Positions 7,052 through 9,068 of a stretch of 9,068 nucleotides of DNA are shown piece by piece. The notes under the pieces were generated by a model. The model was given only the letters and a program-made list of their open reading frames with translations. It was not told the origin of the DNA and searched no databases. This DNA is from Minisyncoccota bacterium (GTDB taxonomy: Bacteria > Verrucomicrobiota > Lentisphaeria > Oligosphaerales > MVZH01). The stretch spans positions 1 to 9,068 of the forward strand of contig JAIPIM010000165.1 of the NCBI GenBank assembly GCA_021734725.1. Direction: 5' to 3'. Numbering within the stretch: position 1 is the stretch's first letter; every line of letters begins with the position of its first letter. A program made the position numbers and the translations under genes.

Positions 7052-8173
7052 ATGGTGAAGAGTTTTTGTTTTTGTGGTGTTAGAGACATCCATGTCAGGC
7101 CGTCCTTGATTTATGCTGTGATCAATTCTGTTTTGTTGACGCTGTTCTTTGCGGGCATGATGTTGCCGTTGCTGGTGTTTGGGCAAGCGGATGTATTTTC
7201 AGGGTTAACCGTTCCTGAAGACAAGCCTGTAGGCGCGGACTTCAGTTCCAATCAGCCGACGGAGGACGGTATGACGGGGGACCTTGGCAGCGGAGTGGAA
7301 ACCGATTTGAGGCCGGGTGCCACGAGTGGTGGCATGCCCAATTTCGCGAACAGTGATGAGATTATTTCCGCCGGCGATGTGGTGCGCATTGTAATGCTTG
7401 AGGATTCCCAGGTCCAATACGAAGGACACGTGGCCGTTAGCGGTACGGTTCCTATCCCGTATTACGGTGAATTTCGCATCGCGGATCTGACTCAGCAGGA
7501 AGCCAGTGAGACACTGGAGGAAGAGCTGGAGAAGAATCTTTACCAGCGTGCAACGGTGTCAGTAAGTCTTTTGCAGCGTGGCCCGGGACAAGTTTACATT
7601 TACGGTGCTGTGGGGCGTCCCGGTGGCGTTCAGGTGCCGCGGTATGGGAACCTTACCATTTTACGCCTGATCTTTGCAAGCGGCGGTCTTACGGGGTGGG
7701 CGGCGCCGGAAGACGCTTTCATCCTGCGACAGAATCCGCGCGAGGGGGAAGAACGGCGCATCTCCGTCAACCTCAGCGAATTGTTTGCTACCGTGATTCC
7801 TGATTCAGACCGTGATGTGACGTTGCGTGACGGCGATATTGTGTGTGTGCCCGGTCTCAATGGGGAATTGTATCAGTTCATGAGTGCTGCCGAACGGGAA
7901 ATACTGGTCATGGGAGAGGTTGGAAGTCCGGGGCCGATCCGTTTTGGACCGGGGGAGTTAAGAACCGTTATGCGGGCCATATTTAAAGCTGGCGGGTTTG
8001 GCCAGTTTGCGAAAAAGGATGCCGTGCGTATAATTCGATACGAGCGCGACCAGACGCGCTCAGAAATGGTGGTGAACGTAGAAGAAATCATGGAAAAAGG
8101 ATTTTTGCATAAGGACGTTGAGTTGCAGCCGGGTGACATGCTGATAGTGGATCAAAAACGTGTAAACTGGTAG
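7052..8173 (+). CDS. Polysaccharide export protein (Wza-like, SLBB domains)
   Basis: This is a 373-residue periplasmic/outer-membrane polysaccharide export protein that would carry a polymer across the envelope. Residues 18-46 contain a long hydrophobic run ending in FGQA, a likely signal peptide. The region at about 47-100 is low-complexity and polar. The Poly_export domain (PF02563) spans about 103-175 (ISAGDVVRIVML, then GTVPIPYYGEF). SLBB domain 1 spans about 180-267 (VYIYGAVGRPGGVQV), and SLBB domain 2 about 283-367 (ILVMGEVGSPGPIRF), each ending in the GD-hydrophobic pattern (DGDIVCVPG, PGDMLIVDQ). It ends KRVNW. Unlike classical Wza, no cysteine follows the hydrophobic segment, so it should not be lipidated; the only early cysteines (6, 8) precede that segment. 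The ATG has GGAG 10 bases upstream. The stop (TAG) is followed at once by TGA in another frame, then the Wzz gene after 15 bases. Confidence 0.9.
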   Translation: MVKSFCFCGVRDIHVRPSLIYAVINSVLLTLFFAGMMLPLLVFGQADVFSGLTVPEDKPVGADFSSNQPTEDGMTGDLGSGVETDLRPGATSGGMPNFANSDEIISAGDVVRIVMLEDSQVQYEGHVAVSGTVPIPYYGEFRIADLTQQEASETLEEELEKNLYQRATVSVSLLQRGPGQVYIYGAVGRPGGVQVPRYGNLTILRLIFASGGLTGWAAPEDAFILRQNPREGEERRISVNLSELFATVIPDSDRDVTLRDGDIVCVPGLNGELYQFMSAAEREILVMGEVGSPGPIRFGPGELRTVMRAIFKAGGFGQFAKKDAVRIIRYERDQTRSEMVVNVEEIMEKGFLHKDVELQPGDMLIVDQKRVNW

Positions 8174-8188
8174 TGAGCTAAAGAAATC

Positions 8189-9068
8189 ATGAAAGAACCG
8201 GGATACGACAAAAAAAAGGCCAGGCAGGACCAAGAGGTTCTGCCCGATGCATCCGCGCAGACTGACGAACCCAGTCCCAAAGGGTACCGTGTGCCGCGCG
8301 GCGATGCTGACGGTGAGAGCACGGCAACGACATTTGACATCCGTCAAATTATAGGTCTGTGTCTGACCTATTGGTGGCTCATTCTTCTGCTGGCCATAAT
8401 GGGAACAGCCGGTGGCGTTGCGTATTGTTTCTTGGCCAGACCCTCTTATCAGGCAATGTGCCGATACGAGATTTTTTCTGAACATATGTTGGCTGTGGGG
8501 GAAGCATCCACCATGGAGCGGCAGACCCGCCAGTTGGGACGTCAGATGATGCTGATCCAGAGTGACAGCCTGCGAAACAGAGTGGCCAATAAACTGGCGC
8601 CGGAATGGGAGGCCAAGGTCCAGGAACTCAAGCCTGAAGTTAATATCCGGAGGAATGGAACGGTACTGTATGTTTACGCCGAAACAGACAATGAAGAGTA
8701 TGCTGTTGCGTTTCTGAAGGAATTGATTGCGCAATACGAAGAAATGCGTCGAATGGAAGAAATGACGGCCAACGAATCGGCATTGCGCAGATTGCGTTTG
8801 GAAAAAATGCGGCTTGAGAATGAATGGCAGGATTCCAAGCAACGATTGGTGGCATTTCGAGAGAGGCATCAGTTGCGACAGATTGCGCAACAATATGAGT
8901 ATGATCAGAAGTTCATCGACAAGCTGTTGCAGAGGCAGCAGTCCCTGCGCACGGAACGTGCCATGATAGGTATCCAGTTGCGTGCGTTGAAAGACGCGGA
9001 TGCGCCGACGGTTCAAGATGTGCTGGCACTTTCGCTGGAAGCACATGGCGCAACATCGGGCCAGGGGA
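8189..9068 (+). CDS. Wzz-type chain-length / co-polymerase protein, C-terminus cut off
   Basis: This is an inner-membrane polysaccharide co-polymerase that controls polymer length and partners the SLBB export protein. I translated 293 residues from the ATG at 8189 to the window edge with no stop. Residues 1-50 are a charged, Pro/Asp/Glu-rich cytoplasmic tail. Transmembrane helix 1 is at about 61-83 (YWWLILLLAIMGTAGG), preceded by FDIRQIIGLCLTY, typical of the Wzz domain (PF02706). A periplasmic beta/alpha segment follows (YQAMCRYEIFSE at 87-98). Residues about 180-270 are a long, charged, heptad-like coiled coil (RRLRLEKMRLENEWQ). The second transmembrane helix, and any BY-kinase domain, lie beyond the window, so I cannot tell whether this is a plain Wzz or a Wzc-like kinase. 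Ribosome-site sequence is weak (AAAG about 6 bases upstream), and translation may be coupled to the preceding gene 15 bases away. Codons 7-10 contain a run of eight A. Confidence 0.85.
   Translation, partial: MKEPGYDKKKARQDQEVLPDASAQTDEPSPKGYRVPRGDADGESTATTFDIRQIIGLCLTYWWLILLLAIMGTAGGVAYCFLARPSYQAMCRYEIFSEHMLAVGEASTMERQTRQLGRQMMLIQSDSLRNRVANKLAPEWEAKVQELKPEVNIRRNGTVLYVYAETDNEEYAVAFLKELIAQYEEMRRMEEMTANESALRRLRLEKMRLENEWQDSKQRLVAFRERHQLRQIAQQYEYDQKFIDKLLQRQQSLRTERAMIGIQLRALKDADAPTVQDVLALSLEAHGATSGQG

Noticed and set aside
8060..9046. Open frame of 328 codons on the minus strand under the SLBB gene end and the Wzz gene
   Set aside because: It spans the end of one recognisable gene and most of another in antisense and shows no family motif.

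Overview
The window looks like ordinary chromosomal DNA from a Gram-negative, moderately GC-rich bacterium. The best guess is a member of the Planctomycetota-Verrucomicrobiota-Kiritimatiellota group. That guess rests on the style of the proteins: a secreted GHL10-type glycosyl hydrolase with a sugar-binding-like domain and an amidotransferase-like domain in front of it, and an acidic outer-membrane barrel beside a Wza/Wzz export pair. It is an inference, not a phylogenetic result.

Layout. (1) Positions 1-749, minus strand: the first 249 residues of a multi-pass permease of the DUF318/ArsP-like (SO_0444) family, cut by the window edge. A very good sigma70-type promoter lies at 802-829. (2) Positions 888-5364, plus strand: three closely spaced genes that may form one transcript. 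They are an HMG-CoA-lyase/homocitrate-synthase-type aldolase, a secreted GHL10 glycoside hydrolase, and lipoyl synthase (lipA). (3) Positions 5365-5557: an AT-rich intergenic stretch, probably holding a promoter. (4) Positions 5558-9068, plus strand: an exopolysaccharide secretion module made of an outer-membrane beta-barrel protein, a Wza/SLBB polysaccharide export protein and a Wzz-type chain-length or co-polymerase protein. The last runs off the window, so the glycosyltransferases and polymerase are probably just downstream.

How the genes fit together. The barrel, SLBB protein and Wzz protein form a recognisable envelope-spanning route for a polymer: inner membrane and periplasm (Wzz), periplasm and outer membrane (SLBB), outer membrane (barrel). 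The SLBB protein has no lipobox cysteine, so the separate barrel could be supplying or supporting the outer-membrane pore. The upstream hydrolase could act on an envelope glycan, but nothing here links it directly to the polymer. LipA is a housekeeping cofactor enzyme and seems to be present by position only.

I found no mobile element, CRISPR array, tRNA or rRNA, and no clearly new system. The points most worth a second look are the export module's unusual makeup, the three-module hydrolase, the palindrome over the permease promoter, the hairpin before lipA and the eight-A run near the start of the Wzz gene.
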